Origin: Achromobacter seleniivolatilans
GTDB lineage: Bacteria; Pseudomonadota; Gammaproteobacteria; Burkholderiales; Burkholderiaceae_B
Length of the DNA stretch: 64,000 nt
Assembly: GCF_030864005.1 (NCBI RefSeq)
Contig: NZ_CP132976.1
Coordinates: 1,054,001-1,118,000, forward strand
Reading direction: 5' to 3'
The notes under the pieces are model-generated. The model was not told the origin of the DNA, searched no databases, and worked only from the letters and a program-made list of their open reading frames with translations. This document shows, one piece after another, positions 42,503-51,332 of this stretch (positions are counted from its first letter, which is position 1; each line of letters opens with the position of its first letter). A program made the position numbers and the translations under genes.

Positions 42503-43142
42503 GCGGCTTACCCGGCTCGTTGGACGGTTTGGGAATGGGCGTAATTTCCACGCGGCGGTTCTTTGCGCGGCCGTCTTCGTCGGCGTTGGACGCCACCGGC
42601 TGTTCAGACCCGAAGGCCGCTGCGAATACGGTCGACGAGGGCACGCCTTCGTCGATCAGTGCGCGCGTGACCGTCAAGGCGCGCTGTGCCGACAGATCCC
42701 AGTTGTCCGCAAAACGGCGGTTGCCTTCGCGCACTTGCTGGTCATCGGTGTAGCCGCTGACCATCAGGATTTCGTCATGGCTCTTCAGGTAAGCCGACAA
42801 AGGTTCGATCAGGGTCTTCAGAATCTCGCGGCCCTGGGGCTGCAACTGATCAGAGTTCAGTGCGAACAGCACGCTTCCGCTGATGCCGATACGGCCGTTG
42901 ATCAGCGTGACCCGGCCGGCAGCCAAGGGACCGGCCAGCGCCTGCTCCAGCGTCTCGCGGCGTTGCGTTTCTTCCTGGCGCTGCTTGACCTCTTCTTCCA
43001 GCTGTGTGGACAGTTGCAGCTGCACGCCGATCACGCTGACCAGAATCAGCACGAAGGCGCCCAGCAGCACCGACATCAGGTCGCCGAAGACGGCCCAGGC
43101 AGGGGCCGCCGATTCCACGCCGCCGTCGATGTTCTCGTTCAT
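42492..43142 (-). CDS. MotB/ZorB-like OmpA-domain stator protein
   Basis: A 216-residue protein with one membrane segment (about 18-40) that carries an acidic residue at its start, D21 in WAVFGDLMSVLLGAFVLILV, in the position of the proton-binding aspartate of MotB and ZorB. A short coiled linker (45-70) and a C-terminal OmpA/MotB peptidoglycan-binding domain (about 80-203) follow, with VSGYTDDQQV, LSAQRALTVTRALIDEGV and the final KNRRVEITPIP. Its ATG overlaps the stop of the DUF802 gene. With that protein it should form a peptidoglycan-anchored proton channel. Confidence 0.85.
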   Translation of the reverse strand: MNENIDGGVESAAPAWAVFGDLMSVLLGAFVLILVSVIGVQLQLSTQLEEEVKQRQEETQRRETLEQALAGPLAAGRVTLINGRIGISGSVLFALNSDQLQPQGREILKTLIEPLSAYLKSHDEILMVSGYTDDQQVREGNRRFADNWDLSAQRALTVTRALIDEGVPSSTVFAAAFGSEQPVASNADEDGRAKNRRVEITPIPKPSNEPGKPREQ

Positions 43143-46100
43143 GCGGGCTGCGCTCCGGCGGTTGCCCGTTGGCTGGCCAGCAGTTGCAGGTTCTCCATGA
43201 TCTGCTTTTGCGACATCAGGCTCAGATCAACCACCTCGCGGGCTTGCGCCACGTAGTAGGACAGTTGCTCGTCGCCGCGGGCAATGGACTTGTCCAGCGC
43301 CGCTTCGATGCGTTGCAGATGGGCGACCAGCTTGTCGTTGGAGTCGCCAAACAGCTGCACGGCCATGCCGAAGGATTCGCCAAGGCTGGCGACTTCGATC
43401 GCGCTGCTGGTGACCTGCGCGGCCACGTCCGTGAGCTTGCCGGTTTCGGCTTCGACCTTATCGGTGAACTGCGTACCCACACGGTCCAGCAACTCCGCTG
43501 AAGACGCGACCAGCGCGTCCACGGCCGTGCGTTGCTCGGCGGCGGTGTGGTTTACGGCGTTCAGCAGCGTGTCCAGCGTTTCCAGCAGGCGGTTGCGTTC
43601 TTCCAGCATGTCGTTGTCGCGGACCATGCTGTCCGACAGCTTTTGGCGCAATTCGCCAATGACCTCGGCAGCAGCCTTGGGCGCTTCCGATGCGGCTTGC
43701 ACCAGACGCCCGATTTCCGCGATGGTGTCACTCGCGTGCGCCTGTGTTTGCGACGTGATGTCGTGCGCGGTCTGGGCGAGCGTGTCGCAAATCTGTTGTT
43801 GCTGGCTGGCGGTGGCGGCGCCGGCTTGCTGCCATTCCTGACGCAGCGCGTCGGCCATCGCGGCAAGCGATGCCGTCCACGCCGTCAGTCGGGCTTCGTC
43901 CTTGGACGCCAGAGCCGTTTGCAAATCGGCATGCGATTCGTCCAGCGTGCGCAAGAGCGCCGCCGAATGTTCGCCGAATACCGCAGCCGCCGATTCCAGC
44001 GCTTGCTGATGGCTTGCGGCCAGCGTTTCTCCAACCAGTTCCTGGCGGGCTTGCGCATCCGTCCAGGCCTGCGTCACGCTGTCTGCCGCAGTTTCCAGAC
44101 GGGTCGACACGTTTTCCAGCAGGCTGGCCTGGGCTTCGGTCTGCGTCGCGACTTCGCGTGCGGTCTGCGCCAGGGTTTGGCTGATCTCTTGCTGGCGGGT
44201 GGCGGCTTGCGCGCCCGCCAATTCCCATTCCTGGCCCAGTGCATCGGCCATCGCGGCAAGCTTGCCGGTCCAGGCCGCCAGACGTGCTTCGTCTTTGGCG
44301 GCCAGGGCCGTTTGCAGGTCCATGTGCGATTGATCCAGCGTGCGCAAGAGCGATGCGGAATGCTGCTCGAAGGCAGCCGCCGCAGTGGTCAATGCCTGCT
44401 GATTGTCGCTGGCCAGCTTGTCGCTGACCTGTTCTTGGCGGGCCTGCGCATCGGTCCAGGCTTTGGTCACGCTGCCCGCTGCCGTTTCCAGACGGGTCGA
44501 CACCGTTTCCAGCAGGATGGCCTGCGTTTCGGTTTGGGCTGCGATGTCCTGCGCGGTTTGGGCCAGGGTCTGGCTGATCTCTTGCTGGCGGGCCACCGTG
44601 TGGTCGCCGGCTGCCTTCCATTCCTGACCCAGCGCCGCAGCCATCGTGGTCAGCGTGCCGGTCCACGCGCCCAGGCGTTCGTGGTCGCGGGCGGCCAGTG
44701 CCGCGTGCAGGTCCGCATGGGATTGTTCCAGCGTGTGCAGCAGGGATGTTGAGTGTTCGCCGAAAGCGGCAGCGGCTGTGACCAGCGCAAGCTGATTGTC
44801 GGCGGCCAGCTTTTCGCTGACCTGTTCCTGGCGGGACAGCGCCGTGGTCCATTGATCGGACACGTTGGCGGATGCCGCTTCCAGGCGCGCCGACACGCTT
44901 TCCAGCAGTTTGGCCTGCGCCTCGGTTTGCGACGTGATGCCTTGCGCCGTGTTGGCCAAGGACTCGCTGATTTCCTGTTGGCGCGTGGCCGAGTGTGTTC
45001 CCGCTTGTTCCCACTGCTGGGTCAGCGTGGCAGCCATGGCAGCCAGCGAATCGGTCCAGACGGACAGGCGTGCCTCGTCCTTCGAGGCCAGCGCAGTTTG
45101 CAGGTCGGTATGCGATTGGTCCAGCGCTCGCAGCAGCGACGCCGAATGCTGTTCAAACGTGGCGGCGGCCGTAGCCAGAGCCTGCTGATTGTCGGCGGCC
45201 AGCTTTTCGCTGACCTGTTCCTGGCGGGACAGGGCGGTGTTCCAACGATCCGATACGCTGTTGGCCGCAGCCTCCATGCGAACCGACACGCCTTCCAGCA
45301 CCTGGGCTTGCGTCGCGGCCTGAGCATGGATGTCGCGCACGGTCTGCGCCAGCGTTTCGCTGATTTCCTGCTGGCGGGCAGCGCCCTGTGCGCCGGCCTG
45401 TTCCCATTCCTGGCGCAGCGTGGCGCCCATGGCGCCCAACGTTTCGGTCCAGGCGGACAGGCGTTGCTGATCGCGCGACGCCAGTTCCGATTGCAGCAAG
45501 GTGTGCGACTGGTTCAGGGTGCGCAAGAGCGACGCCGAATGCTGCTCGAAGCTGGCTGCAGCCGAAGTCAGCGCCTGAAGATTGTCGCCCGCGAGTTTTT
45601 CGCTGACGCGCTCTTGGCGGGACAGGGCGGACGTCCAGGCATCCGACATATCACCCGACGAGGCTTCCAAACGGGCCGATACGCCGTCCAGCAAGCTGGA
45701 CGAGCGCTGTTCGAAGGTCTCGGCAAATCGGTCCATCGACTCGCGCAAGTCACGCGCCAGGGTTTCGCTTGCGCGTTGCTGACCTGCCAGCGCCTGGTTC
45801 CAGATGTCCGCCACGTTCGCGGTGGATGCCTGAAAGCCCGAGGTCAGGCTGCTCAACTGTTGCTGCACGGCTTGCGTGACGGTGTCCTGCAAGGAGGCGG
45901 TTTCGCGCGACAGGCTGGCCATCGTGGCTTCTACCACGGGCTGCAAGGCAACGCCCGCGGAACGGGCGCTTTCGGCCACGCCATCTTTCATGGATTGTTC
46001 CATGACGGACGCCAATCGGGCGTAGGCGGCTTCGGCCTTGCCCTGGAACACGTCCTGGCTGGCCAACTGGCGGTCGTTGATCGACTTCGTTTGCTGCTCC

Positions 46101-46828
46101 ATGTTTTGCATCATGGCTTGCAGGCGGTCGACCAGCATCGGCATGGCCTCGGCCTGGCGCTGCATGACTTCGGCTTGCCGTTGCAGCAGCTTGAAGGATT
46201 CTTCGCGCTGATAGCTTTGCGAATAGGGCCGCAAGGTTGTCGCGATCTTGGTGTCCAGCAGTTGTGCGGCTTGAACGCGGTCACGGCGGCATAGCGCGGC
46301 CAGCAAACCCAGCATGGCGGACGTCGCCACACCGGCAATAGACGTGCCAAAGGCAAAACCCAAGCCCTTGACCGGCGCCGCCAAGGACGCGCGGATCGCG
46401 CCCAGATCGGTTGCGCTTTCCAGCGCCATGCCGGTGCCGCGCAGCGTCACCACCATGCCCAGGAAGGTGCCCAGCATGCCCAGCAGCACCAACAGGCCGA
46501 CCAAATAGGGTGTGAGCGCCGGGCCGGGCAGGCCAACACGTTCGCCTTCGACGCGCAGCCTGGCGGCATTACGCAGGCTGGGATGCAGTTGCTCAAGCCA
46601 AGCGCCCAGGCTGGCTGGCGCTTCCGACAGGCCGCCCGCGGATCGCTTCAGCGTTGACGTGGCCTGCTGATAACGCAGCAGCTCCAACGCGCCCGCCAGA
46701 TAACAGACGCCGATCAACAGTGTGACGGCAAGCGCCAGCGGGTTCGAACCCGCATAGCCCACGCCAATCCAGCCCACAACAGCCAGACCGGCCACAAAAA
46801 CTACGAGATTAATCAGATACTTGGACAT
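43139..46828 (-). CDS. DUF802 protein: MotA/TolQ/ZorA-like channel with giant coiled-coil tail
   Basis: A 1,229-residue protein. Four membrane segments lie at about 4-27, 29-51, 106-131 and 155-181. The last two carry the MotA/TolQ/ExbB signature (GLLVLLGMLGTFLGMVVTLR; PVKGLGFAFGTSIAGVATSA). From residue 195 to the end the chain is an almost continuous coiled coil, including five 131-residue repeats (about 406-1029), then the DUF802 core (RDNDMLEERNRLLETLDTLL) and a final helical bundle. ZorA of the Zorya defence system has the same plan: a pentameric channel with a long cytoplasmic tail. The start at 46828 (MSKYLINLV) has CAGGA upstream; the 25 extra codons in the open frame are rejected. 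ATGA-coupled to the MotB-like gene. Confidence 0.85.
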   Translation of the reverse strand: MSKYLINLVVFVAGLAVVGWIGVGYAGSNPLALAVTLLIGVCYLAGALELLRYQQATSTLKRSAGGLSEAPASLGAWLEQLHPSLRNAARLRVEGERVGLPGPALTPYLVGLLVLLGMLGTFLGMVVTLRGTGMALESATDLGAIRASLAAPVKGLGFAFGTSIAGVATSAMLGLLAALCRRDRVQAAQLLDTKIATTLRPYSQSYQREESFKLLQRQAEVMQRQAEAMPMLVDRLQAMMQNMEQQTKSINDRQLASQDVFQGKAEAAYARLASVMEQSMKDGVAESARSAGVALQPVVEATMASLSRETASLQDTVTQAVQQQLSSLTSGFQASTANVADIWNQALAGQQRASETLARDLRESMDRFAETFEQRSSSLLDGVSARLEASSGDMSDAWTSALSRQERVSEKLAGDNLQALTSAAASFEQHSASLLRTLNQSHTLLQSELASRDQQRLSAWTETLGAMGATLRQEWEQAGAQGAARQQEISETLAQTVRDIHAQAATQAQVLEGVSVRMEAAANSVSDRWNTALSRQEQVSEKLAADNQQALATAAATFEQHSASLLRALDQSHTDLQTALASKDEARLSVWTDSLAAMAATLTQQWEQAGTHSATRQQEISESLANTAQGITSQTEAQAKLLESVSARLEAASANVSDQWTTALSRQEQVSEKLAADNQLALVTAAAAFGEHSTSLLHTLEQSHADLHAALAARDHERLGAWTGTLTTMAAALGQEWKAAGDHTVARQQEISQTLAQTAQDIAAQTETQAILLETVSTRLETAAGSVTKAWTDAQARQEQVSDKLASDNQQALTTAAAAFEQHSASLLRTLDQSHMDLQTALAAKDEARLAAWTGKLAAMADALGQEWELAGAQAATRQQEISQTLAQTAREVATQTEAQASLLENVSTRLETAADSVTQAWTDAQARQELVGETLAASHQQALESAAAVFGEHSAALLRTLDESHADLQTALASKDEARLTAWTASLAAMADALRQEWQQAGAATASQQQQICDTLAQTAHDITSQTQAHASDTIAEIGRLVQAASEAPKAAAEVIGELRQKLSDSMVRDNDMLEERNRLLETLDTLLNAVNHTAAEQRTAVDALVASSAELLDRVGTQFTDKVEAETGKLTDVAAQVTSSAIEVASLGESFGMAVQLFGDSNDKLVAHLQRIEAALDKSIARGDEQLSYYVAQAREVVDLSLMSQKQIMENLQLLASQRATAGAQPA
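43740..45613 (-). repeat. Five tandem 393-bp (131-codon) repeats inside the DUF802 gene
   Basis: Corresponding segments (the codons for V-S-E-K and its variants) occur at 45597, 45204, 44811, 44418 and 44025, each exactly 393 bp apart. Repeat units begin EQVSEKLAADNQQAL or close variants and contain FEQHSASLLRTLDQSH, QTALASKDEARL and RQQEISQTLAQTA. The fifth copy is the most diverged and fades after about 100 residues. A degenerate sixth unit may precede the first (RASETLARDLRES). Confidence 0.88.
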
Positions 46829-46838
46829 AGTGTCCTGG

Positions 46839-47657
46839 TTAGCTGGCGCGAAGGGCGGCAAGCAGCCCCTCGACCGGTTGTAAACGAACATCCAATTCGG
46901 CAAGCAGGACGCTCCGCATATCGTTGCGGAACACGTCCAGCCACGCGCCGGGTGTTATCGGTGCCGCAGTCTGTACCGGCAGGGGCGTCAGGTCGCCTTC
47001 GCTGGCCGGTTCAGGCTGGGCTTTTGCCTCGGCCGGGGTTTCTGCCTCGGCGTTGGCGTTGGCCATGGCCGCGGCCTCGGCCAGACGCAGGCGCTCAAAA
47101 TGCCCCTGAAGCAACTTGGGTATCGCACCCAACAGCGCTCGTTCCTTGGGCAGCAGCGCGCGGTCCATGATCGCGTCGACCACGGCCAAACGCGTCATTT
47201 CACCGTTTCTGGCGGCGACCATCCCGCGCAGACGGCTGCGCAAATTACCAATGCTGGTTTCCATCGTGTGCTGCAACGATAGATACCTTTGACGAAAATT
47301 CGAATAATCGGCGTCAGCCTCCGCCAACGCTTTCTTGACGGGCGCCTGGCTGCGGTCCTGGTGCTTCTTGGCTGGCGTGGCCGCCGTATCACTGGCAATC
47401 GCATCAGCCAACGTCGCGCGCACGCGCACGCATTCACGCTCTTCGGCGCTGCCGAAGGGGCGGGAACCGGGGGCGATCACCGGCGGGCGATTGTTCAGTG
47501 CCGCGGACAACGCGATCGCGTCCGTCCAACCTAGCCAGTGGCTCAGATGGTCCGATAGCGATTGCCTGGATTCCAGTACCTCGGCATCCGTCAGGCGAGT
47601 CAGCAAGCGAATGAGCGTCGGGCCGCTTAAACCTGTGCGCTGTGGGGCTTGCAACAT
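46839..47657 (-). CDS. DUF3348 family protein
   Basis: A 272-residue soluble, mostly helical protein, first gene of the stator operon. Landmarks are RTGLSGPTLIRLLTRLTDAE, LSHWLGWTDAIALSAAL, YSNFRQRYLSLQHTMETSIG and the C-terminal PGAWLDVFRNDMRSVLLAEL with DVRLQPVEGLLAAL. This is the DUF3348 pattern. An Ala/Glu/Pro-rich linker covers about 195-230. It ends 10 bp before the DUF802 start. Function unknown; constant linkage with the channel genes implies a regulatory or assembly role. Confidence 0.78.
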   Translation of the reverse strand: MLQAPQRTGLSGPTLIRLLTRLTDAEVLESRQSLSDHLSHWLGWTDAIALSAALNNRPPVIAPGSRPFGSAEERECVRVRATLADAIASDTAATPAKKHQDRSQAPVKKALAEADADYSNFRQRYLSLQHTMETSIGNLRSRLRGMVAARNGEMTRLAVVDAIMDRALLPKERALLGAIPKLLQGHFERLRLAEAAAMANANAEAETPAEAKAQPEPASEGDLTPLPVQTAAPITPGAWLDVFRNDMRSVLLAELDVRLQPVEGLLAALRAS

Positions 47658-47841
47658 ACCACCAGAGTCAAAAAGGGGGGAGTTTACACGGTGGCGCGGG
47701 GGGAAAGGGGCAGCGGGCGGGGGCGGTCAATAAAAAATAGGGCCACATCATGGCTGGTGTGCAACAGTGTGGCGGTTCACGCCATTACGGGGACAGTTGC
47801 AGAGACCCGGGCGGGGAAGACCGCGCTGCCGCCACGTTGTC

Positions 47842-48360
47842 TCAGTTCGAGTCGTCCTCGGTGCGCCATTGGGTCAAATCGTCGACCGGGCGGGGCAGAT
47901 AACCTTCAATCGTCTTCATGATCCAGGCCGGATCTATATAGTTGTAGGTCGATTCAATGACCCAGGCCAGAAATTCCCGCGGCCCGCCATTCAGATAAGG
48001 CGGCGGCGAGACGGGTTTGAACACCGTGGGCAGCTTGTGGTGGATAGAGGCGTCATTGAGCACAAAACCCAGCTCTTGCACCACGTTCCAGGCCAGCGGG
48101 TTTTCCAGGTCGATTGTCAGCTTGACCCACCAATAGGCGTCCGGCGTGACCTGGGACGACAAGACTTTCACGCCAGGCATGCGGTTCAGATAGTCGACCA
48201 GCTGCGGCAAGCCCGTCTTCAGCACCTTGGGGTCGATGGCCTCGACTGGCGGCGTGACGGATTCCAGTTTCTTCAGGATGTGCGCGTGCAACGTGCGATT
48301 GGCGTCTTTGGCTTCGCGTTCCAGGGGCTTTAACAGCTTGCTGGGCAGAGTCAGTTCCAT
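47842..48360 (-). CDS. Conserved hypothetical protein with ribbon-helix-helix-like N-terminus
   Basis: A 172-residue protein. The N-terminus MELTLPSKLLKPLEREAKDA then NRTLHAHILKKLESV looks like a short strand plus two helices of the ribbon-helix-helix type. The rest (YLNRMPGVKVLSSQVTPDAY, WWVKLTIDLENPLAWNVVQE, REFLAWVIESTYNYIDPAW) is not a family I can name. It is divergent from the TPR regulator gene across 163 bp that contain two direct repeats. The 184 bp downstream to the DUF3348 gene are G-rich and hold no gene. Confidence 0.62.
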   Translation of the reverse strand: MELTLPSKLLKPLEREAKDANRTLHAHILKKLESVTPPVEAIDPKVLKTGLPQLVDYLNRMPGVKVLSSQVTPDAYWWVKLTIDLENPLAWNVVQELGFVLNDASIHHKLPTVFKPVSPPPYLNGGPREFLAWVIESTYNYIDPAWIMKTIEGYLPRPVDDLTQWRTEDDSN

Positions 48361-48402
48361 GGAGGTATCAGGCCGATTGAGTTTTCAGAACCGGAAATTA
48401 TG

Positions 48403-48434
48403 CCTTTGAAACGCGAGTCATCCCTTTGAAGCGC
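48403..48434. promoter_or_regulatory. CCTTTGAA direct repeats in a divergent promoter
   Basis: CCTTTGAAACGC at 48403 and CCTTTGAAGCGC at 48423 are exact in the first eight bases and 20 bp apart, about two helical turns. They lie between the hypothetical protein at 47842-48360 and the regulator at 48524. Candidate operator for one of the two. Confidence 0.35.
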
Positions 48435-48523
48435 CAAATCGCGATGCCTGGGCCTGCGGGCTTGGTGGTAGATTTATTGCCAGACTCTTTGCGAGGCGGG
48501 AGCGTAACGGTGGCGGGATTTCC

Positions 48524-49750
48524 ATGGACTTTCTGATCACGAGCGCGGCGCGGGCGCTGGCATCGGGTGACCCGCTGGCTGCGCTGAATCACGTCGCCTT
48601 GCGTGACGATGCGCCTGCGTTGGCGTTGCGCGGTATTGCCATGGCGCAATTGGGGGACTTTGCGCGGGCCAAGGCGCTGTTGCGCAGTGCGGTGCATGCG
48701 TTCGGCCCTAAAGAGGCTGCTGCCCGTGCGCGCTGCGTGGTTGCGCAAGCCGAAGTGGCTCTGGCGTCGCGCGATCTTGCGTGGCCGGAAAAATCCCTGA
48801 TTGCCGCACGCAATACCTTGGGCCGGTTTGGCGACCCGATCAACGCGGCGCACGCGGCTTATCTGCAAGCGCGGCGCCAACTGCTGATCGGCAAGCTGGA
48901 CGATGCTGAAGGCACGCTGGCCGGTCTCGATCCCGCCGCCGTGCCGCCTGCGTCGCGCACGGTTCATGAATTGATTGCGGCAGGCATTGCCATGCGCCGG
49001 GTGCAGGCAAAGACGGCGCGCGCTGCGCTGACGCGTGCCGAACTCGCCGCCCGGCATGCAGGCATTCCGGCCTTGTCGGCCGAGGTGGAAAGCGTTTCTC
49101 TGGCATTGAATACCCCTGTTGCGCGCTTGATCTCGCAGGGTCAAGAACAGGATCTGCTGCTGGATGAGGTGGAAACACTGCTGGATTCACAAGCGCTGAT
49201 CGTGGATGGTTGCCGCCACGTTGTGCGCGGCAACGGCAAGATCGTGCCTTTGGCGAGCCGTCCGGTGCTGTTTGCACTGGTCCGCACGCTGGCCGAGGCA
49301 TGGCCGCAAGACGTGCCCAGGGAAACACTGATCTTCCAGAGCTTTCGCACCCGGTTCTTCGACGAGACGCATCGTGTGCGGCTGCGGGTGGAAATAGGGC
49401 GTCTGCGTGCGGCAATCAAACCGCTGGCAGACATTACCGCCACAGCCCGGGGCTTCCGGTTGGAGGCTGGCGACGCGGAGGTCGCCGTTCTGGCGCGTCC
49501 GGTTGCTGACGTGGATAGGGATCAAGCGGCTGTGCTTGCCTTCCTGACGGATGGCCAGGCCTGGTCCAGTTCCGCCCTGGCTCTGGCACTGGGGACTAGC
49601 CAGCGCACGGTGCAGCGCACTTTGGACGGGCTGGCGTCGCAGGGGTTTGTGCAGCCGCTGGGCCTGGGGCGTGCCCGCCGCTGGACGACTCCGCCCGTGC
49701 CTGGATTCACGTCAAGCTTGTTACTCCCGGCGCTGTTGCCCGGCCAGTAG
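48524..49750 (+). CDS. TPR-containing winged-helix regulator
   Basis: A 408-residue cytosolic protein. Residues about 1-200 form TPR-like helical repeats (ALALRGIAMAQLGDFARAKA, AAYLQARRQLLIGKLDDAEG). Residues about 225-310 resemble an OmpR-type DNA-binding fold (LASRPVLFALVRTLAEAWPQ, THRVRLRVEIGRLRAAIKPL, ARGFRLEAGD). A third region (about 325-390) is a second winged helix (SSALALALGTSQRTVQRTLD, GLASQGFVQPLG). Two DNA-binding-like units after a TPR sensor is uncommon. The beta-propeller gene follows 57 bp later and may be a target or partner. Confidence 0.7.
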   Translation: MDFLITSAARALASGDPLAALNHVALRDDAPALALRGIAMAQLGDFARAKALLRSAVHAFGPKEAAARARCVVAQAEVALASRDLAWPEKSLIAARNTLGRFGDPINAAHAAYLQARRQLLIGKLDDAEGTLAGLDPAAVPPASRTVHELIAAGIAMRRVQAKTARAALTRAELAARHAGIPALSAEVESVSLALNTPVARLISQGQEQDLLLDEVETLLDSQALIVDGCRHVVRGNGKIVPLASRPVLFALVRTLAEAWPQDVPRETLIFQSFRTRFFDETHRVRLRVEIGRLRAAIKPLADITATARGFRLEAGDAEVAVLARPVADVDRDQAAVLAFLTDGQAWSSSALALALGTSQRTVQRTLDGLASQGFVQPLGLGRARRWTTPPVPGFTSSLLLPALLPGQ

Positions 49751-49807
49751 CATGGGCGCATGCACAAACAAGTGTGACCCCAAGCGTGCGAACCCAAGGA
49801 CAAAACC

Positions 49808-50455
49808 ATGAAACGAACCCCAGCGAAGATCCTCCGTGAATACGGCCCTTTCCCCGGCGTCGGCTGTGTGCATGGCGTCACTTTTGACGGACGGCAAGTC
49901 TGGTTCGCCACGGGCGAACAACTGGTCGCCCTTGATCCCGAAAGCGGAAAAACGGCGCGCTCGTTGGCGATGGTTGCCAATGCGGGCACGGCGTTTGATG
50001 GCAAACATCTGTTCCAGATCGCCAACAACCAGATTCAGAAGGTCGATCCTGACAGCGGGCAGGTGCTGTCCACTATCCCGGCGCCGGAGCCGGATTGTTC
50101 GGGCATGGCCTGGGCCGAAGGCAGTTTATGGGTGGGCGCATACCGGACGCGCAAGATTCATCAGGTTAATCCTGACACCGGCCGCGTGCTGCGCACACTG
50201 GATTCCAACCGCTTTGTCACGGGCGTGACGTGGGTGGATGGCGAGTTGTGGCACGGGACCTGGGAAGAGGGCCAAAGCGATCTGCGGCAGTTGGACGCAC
50301 GCACCGGAGAAGTCCTGCAAAGCGTCGACATGCCAGAGGGTGTGGGCGTGTCGGGACTTGAATCGGACGGCGCCACGCGTTTCTTTTGCGGCGGCGGAGA
50401 AAGCGGCAAGATCAGAGCCGTGCAGCACCCTGGCAAGGCGCCGGCGGCAGCCTGA
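49808..50455 (+). CDS. Beta-propeller protein, glutaminyl cyclotransferase-like
   Basis: A 215-residue cytosolic protein (no signal peptide) made of repeating blades: HGVTFDGRQVWFATGEQLVA with LDPESGKTARSL, GTAFDGKHLFQIANNQIQKV, GMAWAEGSLWVGAYRTRKIH and GVTWVDGELWHGTWEEGQSD. The blade pattern is that of plant/bacterial-type glutamine cyclotransferase and YVTN propellers. Catalysis is not certain, as most such short proteins are uncharacterised. It converges with the exported protein at 50469. Confidence 0.72.
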   Translation: MKRTPAKILREYGPFPGVGCVHGVTFDGRQVWFATGEQLVALDPESGKTARSLAMVANAGTAFDGKHLFQIANNQIQKVDPDSGQVLSTIPAPEPDCSGMAWAEGSLWVGAYRTRKIHQVNPDTGRVLRTLDSNRFVTGVTWVDGELWHGTWEEGQSDLRQLDARTGEVLQSVDMPEGVGVSGLESDGATRFFCGGGESGKIRAVQHPGKAPAAA

Positions 50456-50468
50456 CCTGCCGCGATGC

Positions 50469-51206
50469 CTATTGGCGCGTGGCGCTGAAGACGTACGGGT
50501 CCTCGGGGTGCGGATATTGCAGAAGATAGCGCGCCACGCGTGTCTTGCCGTCGGGCAACAGGTAATCCATTTGCAACCCTCTGGCGTTGTTGTCAGTACA
50601 GTCATCCAGATAGGAGTTGCTGGGGAAGCTGAATGATTTTCCGGGTGCCTGGAGGATGGCGGAGCAGGATGCAAATAGCGGCGGCAAGGCATACAACTTG
50701 CCGCCGTGCGCGACCAGCACCCCCGTGTAGCGTACGCCCCTGCCGCTGCTGTTATGCGTCAATTCAAGACACATAGACGCGCCATTGCGCCATACCGTGA
50801 TGCCTTGCAGGTTCTCGGGGTCAATCGGATCGGTGCCGCCCCATGCGGGTGGCGCAAGATTGATGGCATTGCGCAGCTTCCAGCGCTGCTTGCCCGCAAC
50901 CAGGTCTTTGCCGTCAAAGCTGATGTCGGGCGTGCCCCGCTTGGGTTCGCTGGGCAGGTCGCCCGGCACGGTCCAGAGCTCGGCGTTAAATCGCGTCAGC
51001 GCCGGCCGCATCGCATTGACCCACACGCATTGCCGCGGAGACTCGGTACAGGGCAGGGACAGTTCGGCGCCCGGCCCCGTAAACAAGTTGCTGCCCAAAG
51101 AACGGTAAAACTCGGGGTAGCCCGTGTGTAGGGGCGGTTCAGCCTGGGCTTGCAGGCAAAGGGCTGCGCCGAACAGGGCGAGCAGGGCGCGTTTGATGGG
51201 GCACAT
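50469..51206 (-). CDS. Exported hypothetical protein
   Basis: A 245-residue protein with a signal peptide (MCPIKRALLALFGAALCLQA, cleavage after AQA). The mature chain has paired cysteines (LSLPCTESPRQCVWV, SMCLEL, FASCSAI, LDDCTDN) and ends LPDGKTRVARYLLQYPHPED. No family recognised; a periplasmic role is likely. The ribosome site before ATG 51206 is poor. Confidence 0.62.
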   Translation of the reverse strand: MCPIKRALLALFGAALCLQAQAEPPLHTGYPEFYRSLGSNLFTGPGAELSLPCTESPRQCVWVNAMRPALTRFNAELWTVPGDLPSEPKRGTPDISFDGKDLVAGKQRWKLRNAINLAPPAWGGTDPIDPENLQGITVWRNGASMCLELTHNSSGRGVRYTGVLVAHGGKLYALPPLFASCSAILQAPGKSFSFPSNSYLDDCTDNNARGLQMDYLLPDGKTRVARYLLQYPHPEDPYVFSATRQ

Positions 51207-51332
51207 GGGGGCGGATGAACAGCATTTGCTTGATCGATCGGGACCGGCGCATTATGTCAGGCTGCACCGCGCCTGGGTATCCGGGCGAGGCGCGTTGTTA
51301 GAATCGATCAATTGCTTCGTACTGGGAACCGC

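Noticed and set aside
44753..46294. 513-codon plus-strand open frame opposite the DUF802 repeats
   Set aside because: It mirrors the repeated coiled-coil codons; it lacks a ribosome site and any domain, while the minus strand encodes the channel protein.
41828..47657. Classical Zorya defence system
   Set aside because: No ZorC, ZorD helicase or ZorE nuclease gene is adjacent; the partners are DUF3348 and DUF2894, so only a Zorya-like motor is claimed.
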